Shown piece by piece: positions 49,803 through 59,125 of a stretch of DNA of 64,000 nt. The first letter of the stretch is position 1. Each line of letters begins with the position of its first letter. Source of the stretch: Paenibacillus humicola (GTDB taxonomy: Bacteria; Bacillota; Bacilli; Paenibacillales; Paenibacillaceae); contig NZ_JAQGPL010000001.1 of assembly GCF_028826105.1 (NCBI RefSeq), forward strand, positions 3,312,501 to 3,376,500, read 5' to 3'. The notes below the pieces were generated by a model. The model was not told where the DNA came from, ran no database searches, and saw only the letters and a list, made by a program, of their open reading frames with translations. The position numbers and the translations under genes were made by a program.

Positions 49803-50597
49803 CTAACCGGATTTGACGGTCCCCTGCACGAGGCCGAACAACGTTTCCAGGGCGTCGAACATTTTGGCGAATAAATGCTCGTATAAAGCGATCAGCCCGG
49901 GCATCATCACCATCAGGACCAGAAAACCGACGATGATTTTAAGCGGAATCCCGATCACGAACACGTTGTACTGCGGCGCGGTGCGAGCAAGAAATCCGAG
50001 CGCCGTGTCCGTCAGGAACATGGCGGCGACGACCGGTGCGGACATTTGCAGGGCGAGCATAAATGTGTCGGCGAACGTTTTCGTCAGGAAACCCGAGACG
50101 CTGCCTTCGTAAATCCGTCCGAACAAGGAATTGTCGATCGGGATCCATTCGTAGCTGCGCAGCAGCGCAGTCATCAAATAATGATGGCCGCCGATCGACA
50201 GGAAGATCAGCGTCGCAACCATAAATTTTAAATTGCCGAGCAGCGGAGCCGACGCGCCTGTCATCGGGTCAAGCACATTGGCGATGCCGAAGCCCATCTG
50301 CAGATCCATAAACGCACCGGCGGTCTGGACGGCATAGAAAAACAGGTAAGCCGTATACCCGAGCAGCAGACCGGCCAAAATTTCCCGGATGATGGCGAGC
50401 ACATATTCGGCGTCCGGCACGATCGTTTGTTTTAGGCCGTAAGTCATAAAAACGAGCAGCGAGACCATAAACGAAAATCCGATTTTGAACGTTGCCGGAA
50501 TATTCCGGGACGAAAAGACGGGTGCGACGACGAAAAACGAAGTAATTCGACAAAAAATCAACAAAAAAATAGGGAATCCTTTTGCAAACAGCTCCAT
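49803..50597 (-). CDS. fliR: Flagellar export protein FliR
   Basis: Export gate core component, 264 aa, hydrophobic throughout (about six helices), with the family segments FCRITSFFVVAPVFSSRNIP and QMGFGIANVLDP. 14 nt gap to fliQ and 13 nt to flhB. Confidence 0.96.
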   Translation of the reverse strand: MELFAKGFPIFLLIFCRITSFFVVAPVFSSRNIPATFKIGFSFMVSLLVFMTYGLKQTIVPDAEYVLAIIREILAGLLLGYTAYLFFYAVQTAGAFMDLQMGFGIANVLDPMTGASAPLLGNLKFMVATLIFLSIGGHHYLMTALLRSYEWIPIDNSLFGRIYEGSVSGFLTKTFADTFMLALQMSAPVVAAMFLTDTALGFLARTAPQYNVFVIGIPLKIIVGFLVLMVMMPGLIALYEHLFAKMFDALETLFGLVQGTVKSG

Positions 50598-50610
50598 CGA
50601 CTTACACAGC

Positions 50611-50880
50611 CTATCCGATGTATTTGTACATGTTATTCAGCAGATTGTACGTGAAATCGACCAGCGTGTTTAAGATCCACGGGCCAAACAGAAGGATCGC
50701 AACCAGCACGCCTACGATTTTCGGAATGAACGCGAGCGTCTGCTCCTGAATGTGCGTCGTCGCCTGAAAAATGCTGACGATCAGTCCGATGACAAGACCG
50801 AACACAAGCATCGGTGCGCTTGCCTTCAATACCGTATAAACCGCCTGCCCTGCCAAAGCGATAATAAAATCCGAATTCAT
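50611..50880 (-). CDS. fliQ: Flagellar export protein FliQ
   Basis: 89 aa, two membrane helices (about 15-38 and 52-75), with AFIPKIVGVL and FGPWIL between and after them. Part of the FliPQR export pore. Confidence 0.96.
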   Translation of the reverse strand: MNSDFIIALAGQAVYTVLKASAPMLVFGLVIGLIVSIFQATTHIQEQTLAFIPKIVGVLVAILLFGPWILNTLVDFTYNLLNNMYKYIG

Positions 50881-50902
50881 CCGTTTATTCCCCCAAGCGG
50901 CG

Positions 50903-51661
50903 TCACGTATGGAAGCTTTGCAGCAGCGATTTGACGATCAAATACCAGCCGTCGACCAGAACGAAGAGCAGGATTTTGAACGGCAGCGAGATCATGACCG
51001 GAGGCAGCATCATCATCCCCATTGCCATCAGCGTGCTCGAGACGACCATATCGATGATCAGGAACGGGATAAAAATCATGAAGCCCATCTGGAACGCCGT
51101 CCGGATTTCGCTCAGCGCGTAAGCCGGAACCATCACCGTAATCGGAATGTCTTCATACGTTTTGGGCTTCGGCGTCTTCGTATAATTCATAAAGAGTAGC
51201 AGATCCTTCTCACGCGTCTGGTTGAACATAAATTTTTTCATCGGCACGGCGGCCTTGCTGAGCGCCTCGGACTGCGTGATTTCGCCTTTCAAATAAGGCT
51301 GCAGCGCCGTCTCGTTCACCTGCCCGAACGTCGGAGCCATGATGAAAAAGGTCAGGAACATCGCAAGTCCGATCAGCACCTGGTTCGGCGGGGACTGCTG
51401 CGTCCCGAGCGACGTCCGGACGAAGCCGAGCACGATGACGATCCGGGTAAAGCTGGTCATCAGCACCAGAATGGCCGGCGCAACGCTCAGCACGGTGATG
51501 AGCAGCAGCAAGGACAGAGCACTCGTTCCCGGCTGGGAGCCGCTTTCGCCGCCGATCGAAACGCTGACGTTCGGCAGCGGGTCGGCCGCGAACGTCCGGG
51601 TATGTATCGATAGAGCGAACAGCTGAAGCGCGAAAAGCGCAATGGCGATTTTTTTATTCAT
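50903..51661 (-). CDS. fliP: Flagellar export protein FliP
   Basis: 252 aa with a cleavable signal peptide (first ~25 residues) and four membrane helices; family segments TSFTRIVIVLGFVR, GLAMFLTFFIMAP and GFMIFIPFLIIDMVVSS. ATG overlaps the fliO stop (ATGA). Assembles with FliQ and FliR. Confidence 0.97.
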   Translation of the reverse strand: MNKKIAIALFALQLFALSIHTRTFAADPLPNVSVSIGGESGSQPGTSALSLLLLITVLSVAPAILVLMTSFTRIVIVLGFVRTSLGTQQSPPNQVLIGLAMFLTFFIMAPTFGQVNETALQPYLKGEITQSEALSKAAVPMKKFMFNQTREKDLLLFMNYTKTPKPKTYEDIPITVMVPAYALSEIRTAFQMGFMIFIPFLIIDMVVSSTLMAMGMMMLPPVMISLPFKILLFVLVDGWYLIVKSLLQSFHT

Positions 51662-52290
51662 TCATCCAACAACCGATCGTTTTGATTTTGCTCGTTCAGC
51701 AGCTCTTCGAGCTTAGCTTTGCGGTCCGCCCGGCTTTTCAGCTTGCTGCTCAGCAGCTCCTGAAAGCTTGCGGCTTCCGGCCACCGCTCTCCGTCCCGCT
51801 CCGCGCCCGCGTCCGCCTGCCGTTTGCGGAAGCGGCCGAGAAAAGCGGCCATCGACTGCGGATTCCACGTCCGGCCCAGCTGCTGGTCCATCAGACGGAT
51901 AATCGTCCCGGCTTCCTCCGCGTCGTCGATTTTGTCCAGCAGCGCAATACTGTCTCCGACGCCGACAACGTAAACGCGCCCGGCCAGCTCCACGACCTGC
52001 ATCGATTTGTTAGGACCGAGCGGAACGCCGCCCAGCAAACGGAGCGAGCGGCTCACGCTCCATCCCCGGTTTCGGGAGGACAGAAATTTCAGCAGTAGGA
52101 CGATCAGACCGAGCACGAGCATCAGCGCGACGACGACCCAGATCAGATAGCCCGCCGTAATTCCGCCGTCCAGCGTACCCGGTCCAAGCTCGGACGGCGC
52201 GCTGCTATCCGGGGCGGCGGCGGCAGCCTTTCCCGCCTGCAGCCATCCGGCAGCCGCGAGCCCCGCAAGCCCCAATCGCGACGTTCTCAT
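51658..52290 (-). CDS. fliO: Flagellar biosynthesis protein FliO (FliZ)
   Basis: 210 aa; signal peptide or first helix at 1-26, an extracytoplasmic Pro/Ser stretch, a strong membrane helix (about 47-69) and a cytoplasmic FliO domain (SRSLRLLGGVPLGPNKSMQVVELAGRVYVVGVGD). Helps assemble the FliP complex. ATG 52290 is supported by the signal peptide although its ribosome site is weak; the longer frame runs antisense-like through cheY. Confidence 0.9.
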   Translation of the reverse strand: MRTSRLGLAGLAAAGWLQAGKAAAAAPDSSAPSELGPGTLDGGITAGYLIWVVVALMLVLGLIVLLLKFLSSRNRGWSVSRSLRLLGGVPLGPNKSMQVVELAGRVYVVGVGDSIALLDKIDDAEEAGTIIRLMDQQLGRTWNPQSMAAFLGRFRKRQADAGAERDGERWPEAASFQELLSSKLKSRADRKAKLEELLNEQNQNDRLLDE

Positions 52291-52300
52291 TTGCGGCCGT

Positions 52301-52663
52301 TTATCCAAGCGTCTTCTTGATGGCTTCGATGACGCGGTCGGCCTGGAACGGCTTGACGATAAAATCTTTCGCCCCCGCCTGAATGGCATCGATAACCATC
52401 GCCTGCTGGCCCATGGCCGAGCACATGATGACCTTGGCGTTGCCGTCGATTTTCTTGATTTCCTTGAGGGCGACAATACCGTCCATTTCCGGCATCGTAA
52501 TGTCCATCGTGATCAGATCGGGCTTTAATTCTTTGTATTTTTCGATCGCCTGCGCGCCGTCCTGCGCTTCGCCGACAACCTCGTAGCCGTTTTTGGTTAA
52601 AATGTCCCGAATCATCATCCGCATGAAAGCTGCATCGTCTACGATCAAAATCCGGTTTGCCAT
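52301..52663 (-). CDS. cheY: Chemotaxis response regulator CheY
   Basis: Single receiver domain, 120 aa: acid pocket D9/D10, phospho-acceptor Asp54 (ITMDITMPEMDG), Ser82 and Lys104 (VKP). Phosphorylated by CheA, binds FliM and FliY at the switch. ATG start with AGGAGG; between fliY and fliO as in Bacillus. Confidence 0.97.
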   Translation of the reverse strand: MANRILIVDDAAFMRMMIRDILTKNGYEVVGEAQDGAQAIEKYKELKPDLITMDITMPEMDGIVALKEIKKIDGNAKVIMCSAMGQQAMVIDAIQAGAKDFIVKPFQADRVIEAIKKTLG

Positions 52664-52686
52664 TGTTACTTCCTCCTAAGATGTTA

Positions 52687-53931
52687 TTATTGTAGTTTCT
52701 GGATGCGGTCCCATTGACTGACGATGTCCGTCACCCGGACGCCGAAGTTCTCGTCTATCACGACCACTTCGCCCTTCGCAATCAGCTTGTTATTGACGAG
52801 AATATCGACCGGTTCGCCGGCCAGCTTGTCGAGCTCAATAATGGAGCCTTGTGACAACTCAAGAATATCTTTGATCTGTTTTTGGGTTCTTCCTAGTTCT
52901 ACGGTTACCTTCAAAGGGATGTCGAGCAGTAAATTCAGGTTCGAATCGTCGGCCTGAACGTAAGGCGCGCCCTGAAAGTTCGCAAACTGGACCGGCTGTA
53001 CGCTGACGCCCCGGCCCGGCAGTCCCCCGTACGTTTGAGGCCCGGCGTATCCTGCGGTCGGCGCTGCGGCAGCATGCGGCGGCACAGCGTATTGCGGCGG
53101 AGCCATGTGCTGCGGCTGCGCATCGTAGGACTGCGCCGGCGGCGTATACGGTGCGGCAGGCATAGGTTCCGGCGCTGCATACGGAGGTGCCTCCGCAGCC
53201 GGTGCAGGCGCTGCGGCTGCGGGCGCCGGCTCCGGAGCCGGATCGGCCGCGCCTCCCATGAGCGTTGCGACCATTTCTTTCGCGAACGAAATCGGCAGCA
53301 GCTGCATGATGGTCGAGTCGATCAGATCGCCGATTTTGAGGCGGAACGAGATTTTTATGAATTTATCGTCCGGCGGCAGGCTGTCGACGCCTTCGCCGTT
53401 CGTAACGTTCAAAATGTCGATTCCCGGCGGGGAGATGTTGACGAAGCGGTTGAAAATCGTCGACATCGACGTCGCGGACGATCCCATCATCTGGTTCATC
53501 GCTTCCTGCACGGCGCTGATATGGATTTCGTTCAGCTCCGAATCGCCGGGTACCCCTTCCCCGCCGAGCATCAGGTCGGCAATGATTTGCGCGTCCTGCG
53601 TTTTGATCACCAGCGAATTGATGCCCTGAAATCCGTCGACATACCGGACGGATACGGCGACATGCGGCCTCGGAAATTCCTCATCGAGCTCTTTGCGGTG
53701 AATGAGCGAGACCGTCGGCGTCGTAATGTCGACCTTCTTGCCGAGCAGCGTCGATAACGCCGTTGCGGCGCTTCCGAACGTAATGTTGCCGATTTCACCG
53801 AGCGCATCCTGCTCGATCGGGCTTAAAAAATCCGAAAGCATGTCCTGTCCCTGCGGCTTGCCCGCCTCGTCCGAAGATTGACGCAGAAGGGCGTCGATCT
53901 CTTCCTGTGACAAGTAGTCTTTACTCGTCAT
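52687..53931 (-). CDS. fliY: Flagellar switch phosphatase FliY (CheC-FliN fusion)
   Basis: Switch protein that also dephosphorylates CheY-P. 414 aa: N-terminal CheY-binding peptide (LSQEEIDALLRQ), CheC-like domain with both active half-sites intact (E46/N49 in EIGNITFGS; E143/N146 in EAMNQMMGS), a Pro/Ala/Tyr-rich linker (about 232-320) and a C-terminal FliN/SpoA domain (DIPLKVTVELGRTQKQIKDIL). Overlaps the fliM end by 11 bp. Confidence 0.96.
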   Translation of the reverse strand: MTSKDYLSQEEIDALLRQSSDEAGKPQGQDMLSDFLSPIEQDALGEIGNITFGSAATALSTLLGKKVDITTPTVSLIHRKELDEEFPRPHVAVSVRYVDGFQGINSLVIKTQDAQIIADLMLGGEGVPGDSELNEIHISAVQEAMNQMMGSSATSMSTIFNRFVNISPPGIDILNVTNGEGVDSLPPDDKFIKISFRLKIGDLIDSTIMQLLPISFAKEMVATLMGGAADPAPEPAPAAAAPAPAAEAPPYAAPEPMPAAPYTPPAQSYDAQPQHMAPPQYAVPPHAAAAPTAGYAGPQTYGGLPGRGVSVQPVQFANFQGAPYVQADDSNLNLLLDIPLKVTVELGRTQKQIKDILELSQGSIIELDKLAGEPVDILVNNKLIAKGEVVVIDENFGVRVTDIVSQWDRIQKLQ

Positions 53932-54922
53932 AATCTTCCTCCACTCCTTCGCTTACAACCTCGTCGATTTGAACGGCCATCCGTTCCTTCACGGAGCCCG
54001 GACTCCCGATATATTTCAGCTTGTCCCCCACCTTGATGTCGAGGCCGGAACCGATCGGCTTGTTCAGCGCGATCACGTCCCCTGCCGAGAGGCCGAGAAA
54101 TTCGCGGATCGTAATGCTGGATTGGCCCAGCTCGCAAACGACCTGCAGCTTCGCTTTGCTGACGCGCTGCTTCAGCACTTCCATTTCCTCCGGCGCGCGC
54201 GTTTTTTTCTGCGATACGAACCAGTGGTGCACCGAGAGGCGCGGCATGACCGGCTCGATGACCACATGCGGAATGCACAGGTTGATCATCCCCGTCGTAT
54301 CGCCGATTTTCGTGCTGAGCGAAATGAGTGCGATCGTTTCGTTCGGCGAGACGATCTGCATGAATTGCGGATTCGTCTCGAGCGCTTCCAGCCGCGGCGA
54401 GATGTCGATAATCGTTTTCCATGCTTCCTGCAGGCTTTCGAACGCCCGGCTGAAAATGCGTTCCATAATCATCGTTTCGATTTCCGTCAGCGCATTGATT
54501 TTCGAAGGCGCCGTCCCCTGTCCCCCCAGCATGCGGTCCACCATCGCGAAGGCCACATTGGGATGAACCTCAAGCACCATACGGCCTTCCAGCGGCTCCG
54601 CTTCGAAAATGTTCAGGATGGTCATTTTCGGAATGGAACGGATAAATTCATCGTAGGGCAGCTGCTCCACCTGAACGACGTTGATCTGGACGAAGGTGCG
54701 AAGCTGCGCCGAAAAATAGGTGGTCAAATACCGCGCAAAGTTTTCATGAATCCGGGTCAGGCTGCGGATATGATCCTTCGAAAACCGGACCGCGCGCTTG
54801 AACTCGTACGAACGAATCTTCCGCTGCGTCTCTTCTTTTTTCAGCTCCTCGGCGTCCATCTCTCCGGACGACAGCGCAGCCAGCAGCGCATCAATCTCGT
54901 TTTGCGACAAAACGTCAACCAA
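53921..54922 (-). CDS. fliM: Flagellar motor switch protein FliM
   Basis: C-ring protein binding CheY-P. 333 aa: N-terminal CheY-binding motif (LSQNEIDALLAAL), middle CheC-like domain (PYDEFIRSIPKMTILNIFEAEPLEG; the phosphatase residues are not expected here) and C-terminal SpoA domain. Start TTG 54922 has GGGGG at 8 nt and gives an N-terminus like B. subtilis FliM; GTG 54931 three codons upstream overlaps that site. Confidence 0.96.
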   Translation of the reverse strand: MVDVLSQNEIDALLAALSSGEMDAEELKKEETQRKIRSYEFKRAVRFSKDHIRSLTRIHENFARYLTTYFSAQLRTFVQINVVQVEQLPYDEFIRSIPKMTILNIFEAEPLEGRMVLEVHPNVAFAMVDRMLGGQGTAPSKINALTEIETMIMERIFSRAFESLQEAWKTIIDISPRLEALETNPQFMQIVSPNETIALISLSTKIGDTTGMINLCIPHVVIEPVMPRLSVHHWFVSQKKTRAPEEMEVLKQRVSKAKLQVVCELGQSSITIREFLGLSAGDVIALNKPIGSGLDIKVGDKLKYIGSPGSVKERMAVQIDEVVSEGVEEDYDE

Positions 54923-54964
54923 TTCCCTCACCCCCTTCGAAAAATGCGGCGGCCTTCCGTTTCA

Positions 54965-55450
54965 TTAAAGAGGCGTAACGATCAGATTCGTCAGTTCGAC
55001 ATTGACCAGCTTGCCGCCGTCGGTCAGCACCGGATTGATCAGGTTGAGCAGCTTCGCACACAGTTCGTCCTGCCCGTGCGAGCCTTTAATATCCTCCGGC
55101 TTCAAATCCGCAAGCGTCCGCAAAATGATCGGCGTGATCTGAATGTCCTTGATTTTGTCAAAATCCGCTTTGGTCGATTTCTTGTCCAGCTGAAACGCTA
55201 AGCTCAGGACGGCGATATAATCCGTGTCCGCCAGGTTCGTTTTAATATCGGACAGCTCGCTCGTGAGCGCGACGCGCTCGTCCGCGCTCAGCTGCTCCGC
55301 CTTCACCGAAGCGGCTTCGCCCGCTGCTTTGTCCGCGGCGTTCTTCGGATCGTCGCCGCCCAGCATCGACTTGTAGAGGATAACCGCCACAACCGCAATC
55401 AGCGTAATCGCGAGCAAAATGGTCATCAGCCACGGGAGCATCCTTCTCAT
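54965..55450 (-). CDS. fliL: Flagellar basal-body-associated protein FliL
   Basis: 161 aa, single N-terminal membrane helix (about 6-28) and an extracytoplasmic FliL/stomatin-like domain ending in NVELTNLIVTPL. Supports stator function. ATG overlaps the swrD stop (ATGA). Confidence 0.93.
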   Translation of the reverse strand: MRRMLPWLMTILLAITLIAVVAVILYKSMLGGDDPKNAADKAAGEAASVKAEQLSADERVALTSELSDIKTNLADTDYIAVLSLAFQLDKKSTKADFDKIKDIQITPIILRTLADLKPEDIKGSHGQDELCAKLLNLINPVLTDGGKLVNVELTNLIVTPL

Positions 55451-55674
55451 GATGATTGTTCCTCCGTTTCGCCGCTTTTGGAGCTGGCCGCATAAACGCC
55501 GATCGTGCGAAGATAACGCTGCATGGAAGCAATGACCTCGTCCGCTGCTTCAAGCACCAATATTTTTTTTCCGGTCGTCAGCGTTACCAGCGTATCGGGC
55601 GTTTCCTCGACCGTTTCGATCAGCAGCGCGTTTATGTATAAATGACTGCCGTTTAAACGAGTTACCTCGATCAT
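55447..55674 (-). CDS. swrD: Flagellar protein SwrD/FlbD
   Basis: 75-aa small protein; MIEVTRLNGSHLYINALLIETVEETPDT is the FlbD-family signature. In B. subtilis SwrD (YlzI) increases motor torque for swarming. Position between the flgG-type gene and fliL matches. Confidence 0.93.
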   Translation of the reverse strand: MIEVTRLNGSHLYINALLIETVEETPDTLVTLTTGKKILVLEAADEVIASMQRYLRTIGVYAASSKSGETEEQSS

Positions 55675-55731
55675 GGGACTTCCTCCTTACCCTGCCGGGG
55701 AGGCGCTGCGGCGCCTCCTAGCGGGTTACGC

Positions 55732-56553
55732 CTAGTGCTTCAGGTTCACAATCTCCTGCAAAATTTCGTCGGATGTCGTAATGATGCGCGAATTGGCCTG
55801 GAAGCCGCGCTGAGCCACGATCATTTCCGTAAATTCGCTTGTCAGATCGACGTTCGACATTTCCAACTGACCGGCGACGATGGCGCCCGTGCCGGCATCC
55901 GGGTCGTTGGCCGTCGTTATCTCGACCTCGCCGTCCGGATTCGCGTTCGGGGTTACGCGGTACAAATTGCCGCCTACTTTTTCCAGCCCGCCGGGGTTGA
56001 CGACCTTGACAAGTCCAAGCTGCGCAATCGTCTGCGTCGTGCCGTCGGCGGCTACGCCGATAATCGAGCCGTCCTGGGCGATGGAGAACGCCTTGATCGT
56101 CGTCGGATCGACGGTGATCGGCGCGCCGCCCGAATCCAGCACGAACATGCCGTCGCTCGTCACCAGCTGGCCGGCCGCATCGAGCGTGAAATTGCCCGCG
56201 CGCGTCAAGTACGGCGTGCCGCCGTCGGCATTCGGGGCGACCGCGAAAAATCCGTCGCCGTCGATCCGGACGTCCGTCGGCACGTTCGTCGTCATGGCGC
56301 TGCCCGGCGTGTGGAGCGTATCGATCGCGGAAATCGCAACGCCGAGCCCGACCTGCTTCGCGTTGATGCCCCCCGACGTCCCTTCCACCGGGGCGGTGAC
56401 TCCCGCCACGGATTGGCTGAGAATGTCCTGAAACATGACGCGGCCTGCTTTAAACCCGATTGTGTTGACGTTGGCAATATTGTTGCCGATGACATCCAGC
56501 TTGGTTTGAAATCCGCGCATACCCGAAACTCCGGAATACAACGATCTTAACAT
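55732..56553 (-). CDS. flgG: Flagellar hook/rod protein (FlgE/FlgG family)
   Basis: 273 aa with the N-terminal rod/hook signature (MLRSLYSGVSGMRGFQTKLDVIGNNIANVNTIGFK), a central beta domain and the C-terminal ELTEMIVAQRGFQANSRIITTSDEIL. The equivalent gene in B. subtilis was called flgG but is described as the hook protein FlgE, and the place behind fliK and flgD supports a hook role. Start ATG 56553 has GGGAGG at 12 nt; ATG 56565 abuts that site. Confidence 0.92.
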   Translation of the reverse strand: MLRSLYSGVSGMRGFQTKLDVIGNNIANVNTIGFKAGRVMFQDILSQSVAGVTAPVEGTSGGINAKQVGLGVAISAIDTLHTPGSAMTTNVPTDVRIDGDGFFAVAPNADGGTPYLTRAGNFTLDAAGQLVTSDGMFVLDSGGAPITVDPTTIKAFSIAQDGSIIGVAADGTTQTIAQLGLVKVVNPGGLEKVGGNLYRVTPNANPDGEVEITTANDPDAGTGAIVAGQLEMSNVDLTSEFTEMIVAQRGFQANSRIITTSDEILQEIVNLKH

Positions 56554-56656
56554 TGAAGCTGTCATCCTCCCTGAGATTAATATTGATTACCCGCTTACTG
56601 CCGCTTCCGTCGATCCGCGGCATTTCGGCTTCCTCATTCCGAGGTCCGGCCGTCCG

Positions 56657-57037
56657 TCATGTAACAACAACCGCGCTGTCGATCTGCGTGAACACGCCGC
56701 CATGGACCGAATGCCCGGCCATGGCCGTCACAACCGTGCGGCTGGGCACGTTGACGATCATGGCGATATCGCGGTACAGCACAAGCGAGTCTTTGGCGCC
56801 TTTCGCCTCCGCCTGATCGATTGCGCCGACGATTTTGGCCAGCGTTTCCGGCTTCAGCGCAATGCCGCGCTGGGCCATCCGCGCTTCGGCATGATGGCTG
56901 AATTTCAGCGTCGTCCGTTCGAGCGCCTCCTTGAACGTCGCGCCGTTTTCCGCCGGCTCATTCGGCCGGGGCTGCTTCCGCAGCTGCGCTCCCGGTCCGG
57001 TCAAGGCCAGCCTGCCGATCGTCAACCGGTCATTCAT
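56657..57037 (-). CDS. Flagellar operon protein (TIGR02530 type)
   Basis: 126 aa, conserved between flgD and flgG in Firmicute flagellar operons; function unproven. The conserved core is visible: LKFSHHAEARMAQRGI, LVLYRDIAMIVNVPSRTVVTAM. Start placed at ATG 57037 (MNDRLTIGRL), overlapping the flgD stop by 8 bp, by resemblance to family N-termini; ATG 57061 and 57043 in the same frame are possible. Confidence 0.85.
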   Translation of the reverse strand: MNDRLTIGRLALTGPGAQLRKQPRPNEPAENGATFKEALERTTLKFSHHAEARMAQRGIALKPETLAKIVGAIDQAEAKGAKDSLVLYRDIAMIVNVPSRTVVTAMAGHSVHGGVFTQIDSAVVVT

Positions 57038-57491
57038 TTCCATTTGCCGCGTCACCGCCATCGGCGATCGAAACGATCTCGTCCAGATTCACGTCGGTGC
57101 CGCCGACTTTGGCGTATTCCGCGCCGTCTTTAATCAGAATCGAATCGACCTGGCCCGATTTCAGAACCGGCTCCCCGCCGTCCGACACGTCGTTCCATTC
57201 GATCGTCTTGCCGATCATGCTGGAGGCCATGCCGAGATTTTGCCGCAGCCGGGTCATTTCGTCCGACATGTTCATCAGCTGCTCGACCGAGGTAAACTGC
57301 GCCATCTGCGCCACAAAATCTTTATCGTCCAGGGGCTGCATCGGGTCTTGGTTTTTCAGCTGGGTAACGAGTATTTTAAGAAAATCGTCCTTTCCGAGCG
57401 ACGTGTCCTTCGGTTTGGCCGCTGCGGCCTGGACATTGCCGGCTGCATAATACGGCCAAACATTTTGCGTGGATATGCCTTCTCCGGCCAT
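57030..57491 (-). CDS. flgD: Flagellar hook capping protein FlgD
   Basis: Scaffold cap for hook assembly. 153 aa, with the conserved N-terminal LGKDDFLKILVTQLKNQDPMQPLDDKDFVAQMAQFTSVEQLMNM segment split over residues 32-75, followed by a short C-terminal part; the short form is usual for Firmicutes. ATG start preceded by GGAGGTG. Confidence 0.95.
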   Translation of the reverse strand: MAGEGISTQNVWPYYAAGNVQAAAAKPKDTSLGKDDFLKILVTQLKNQDPMQPLDDKDFVAQMAQFTSVEQLMNMSDEMTRLRQNLGMASSMIGKTIEWNDVSDGGEPVLKSGQVDSILIKDGAEYAKVGGTDVNLDEIVSIADGGDAANGNE

Positions 57492-57532
57492 TTGCGCCTC
57501 ACCTCCGTTCCTCCGGGACCATCAAGATTCTG

Positions 57533-59080
57533 TTAAACCGTCGTATGCAGGCTTCTGCCCAGCCCCAGGTCGCGATGCGCCGCCTGCTGCGCTTCAAGCC
57601 GCTCCATATCCGCATCGAAAGCGGAAACGCCTTCCGCCGCATCGTCTTTCGGCTTGTTACGCTTGGCATGCTGCTGCTCTCTGCCCGGTTGTCCCTGCCG
57701 ATCCTGGAACAGACCCTGCTGCACCTGATTCTGCGTCACGTCAAGCCGGTCGATCTGAATCCCCTGCGTTTGCAGTGCCGAACGAAGCTGCATCATCTGG
57801 GCTTCGAGCGCGTCCTTCGCCGCCGCCGTATCCGTGACGAAATGGGCCGTCAGCTGGCCGTTATGCAGCGCGATGCGCACGTCCACTTGTCCGAGCTGCT
57901 CCGGGAAGAGCGAAATGCGCGCTTCATGAACTCCGTTTGCGCCGCCGGAAACCGTAAACTGTCTGACGATCAGCTCTTGCATGGACTGCGCAAACTGCTG
58001 CGCCGGCACCGGCTGAGCGGCAGGAAGCCGGGTCGGCAAAATGGCCTTAAGCGGCTCCTGAATACCTCCGCCCGGCTGCAGAGCCGGCTCCGGATGAGCG
58101 GAACCCGGCCGCTCCGTCATGCTGAGCCGTTGTTCGGGCGTCTCTTTCTCCCGATCCTGCACAACCGCAAGCAGTCCGGCTGTCAGCGGCCGGCTGCCCA
58201 ACTTTTGCAGGTGGGCGCTTGCGGCCTGCCCGGTGTGCGGCGATTGCGCCGCTTGCTGAAACGCCGCCTGAACGGCATCCGGTAAGCTGGCCGCTGTCCT
58301 GCCGGCTTCGCCTCCGCCGTCCAGCAGCTCGCTTGCGGAGACGAGCTGCTGGGCGATTGCTGCATAAGCGCTCCGGCCGGCGGCCGTTCCTTTGCTGTCC
58401 TGCACGAACGTCTTTAAATCGGCGAGCGCCTCTTGAAGCCCCGCTTTCAGGACTGCAATCTCCGGCTGCGGGCGCGCTGCGCTTAATGGCTCCGGCTGCG
58501 CCTCCTGCGTTGACGCGCCGGCTGTTAGAGCTTGCGCCTGCTGCAGCACGAGCGCATTTAATGCGGCGCTCATCCCCGCAGCGCCGTTCGGACCGGCAGG
58601 CAGTCCCAGCGGAAGCTCCGAATCGCCGCCGCTTGCCTCCGCTTGATCCGATTCCGGCATCGGCTGCAAAATCGGCGCCAGGCCGAGCAGCGACAGCAGT
58701 TGATCCATTTGAACCCATGCAGCGGACAGATCGTCCTGCTGCCGCTTCTGCTGCGTATCCTCTTTCGCATCCGCCGTTTCCAGCTTTTGCAGCAGCTTGT
58801 CAATAACCGCAAGAAGGTCGGCCGAAGACGCGTTTCCGGCGAGCAGCGGGTTCGCAAGCCCTTCCGTTTTGACATTGGCTGCGGTACCTTCCGCTGCCTG
58901 CCGAATTTCGGCGCGGCCGTTTGCTCCGCCAGCGCCGGCGCCGGCGCCTGCCGTGCCGGAAATCGTCTGCACCAGCGCCTGCCCGAACGCGTTTCCGCCT
59001 TCCGGTTTGGCCGCCTGGCCGGCGGCTGAAGCGGGCTGTGAAACGGCCGGCGAGGCGGACTGCGATATTGTCATCGGCAT
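57533..59080 (-). CDS. fliK: Flagellar hook-length control protein FliK
   Basis: 515 aa. Long Ala/Gln/Gly-rich N-terminal ruler region and a C-terminal Flg_hook domain (ARISLFPEQLGQVDVRIALHNGQLTAHFVTDTAAAKDALEAQ...LRSALQTQGI, about 385-460), then a Gln/Arg/Lys-rich tail. Secreted during hook growth and interacts with FlhB. ATG start with GGAGGTG. Confidence 0.92.
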   Translation of the reverse strand: MPMTISQSASPAVSQPASAAGQAAKPEGGNAFGQALVQTISGTAGAGAGAGGANGRAEIRQAAEGTAANVKTEGLANPLLAGNASSADLLAVIDKLLQKLETADAKEDTQQKRQQDDLSAAWVQMDQLLSLLGLAPILQPMPESDQAEASGGDSELPLGLPAGPNGAAGMSAALNALVLQQAQALTAGASTQEAQPEPLSAARPQPEIAVLKAGLQEALADLKTFVQDSKGTAAGRSAYAAIAQQLVSASELLDGGGEAGRTAASLPDAVQAAFQQAAQSPHTGQAASAHLQKLGSRPLTAGLLAVVQDREKETPEQRLSMTERPGSAHPEPALQPGGGIQEPLKAILPTRLPAAQPVPAQQFAQSMQELIVRQFTVSGGANGVHEARISLFPEQLGQVDVRIALHNGQLTAHFVTDTAAAKDALEAQMMQLRSALQTQGIQIDRLDVTQNQVQQGLFQDRQGQPGREQQHAKRNKPKDDAAEGVSAFDADMERLEAQQAAHRDLGLGRSLHTTV

Positions 59081-59125
59081 GTTGTTTGTTCACCTCCTTC
59101 CCCTATTCAAGAAAGCAAGCGGCTG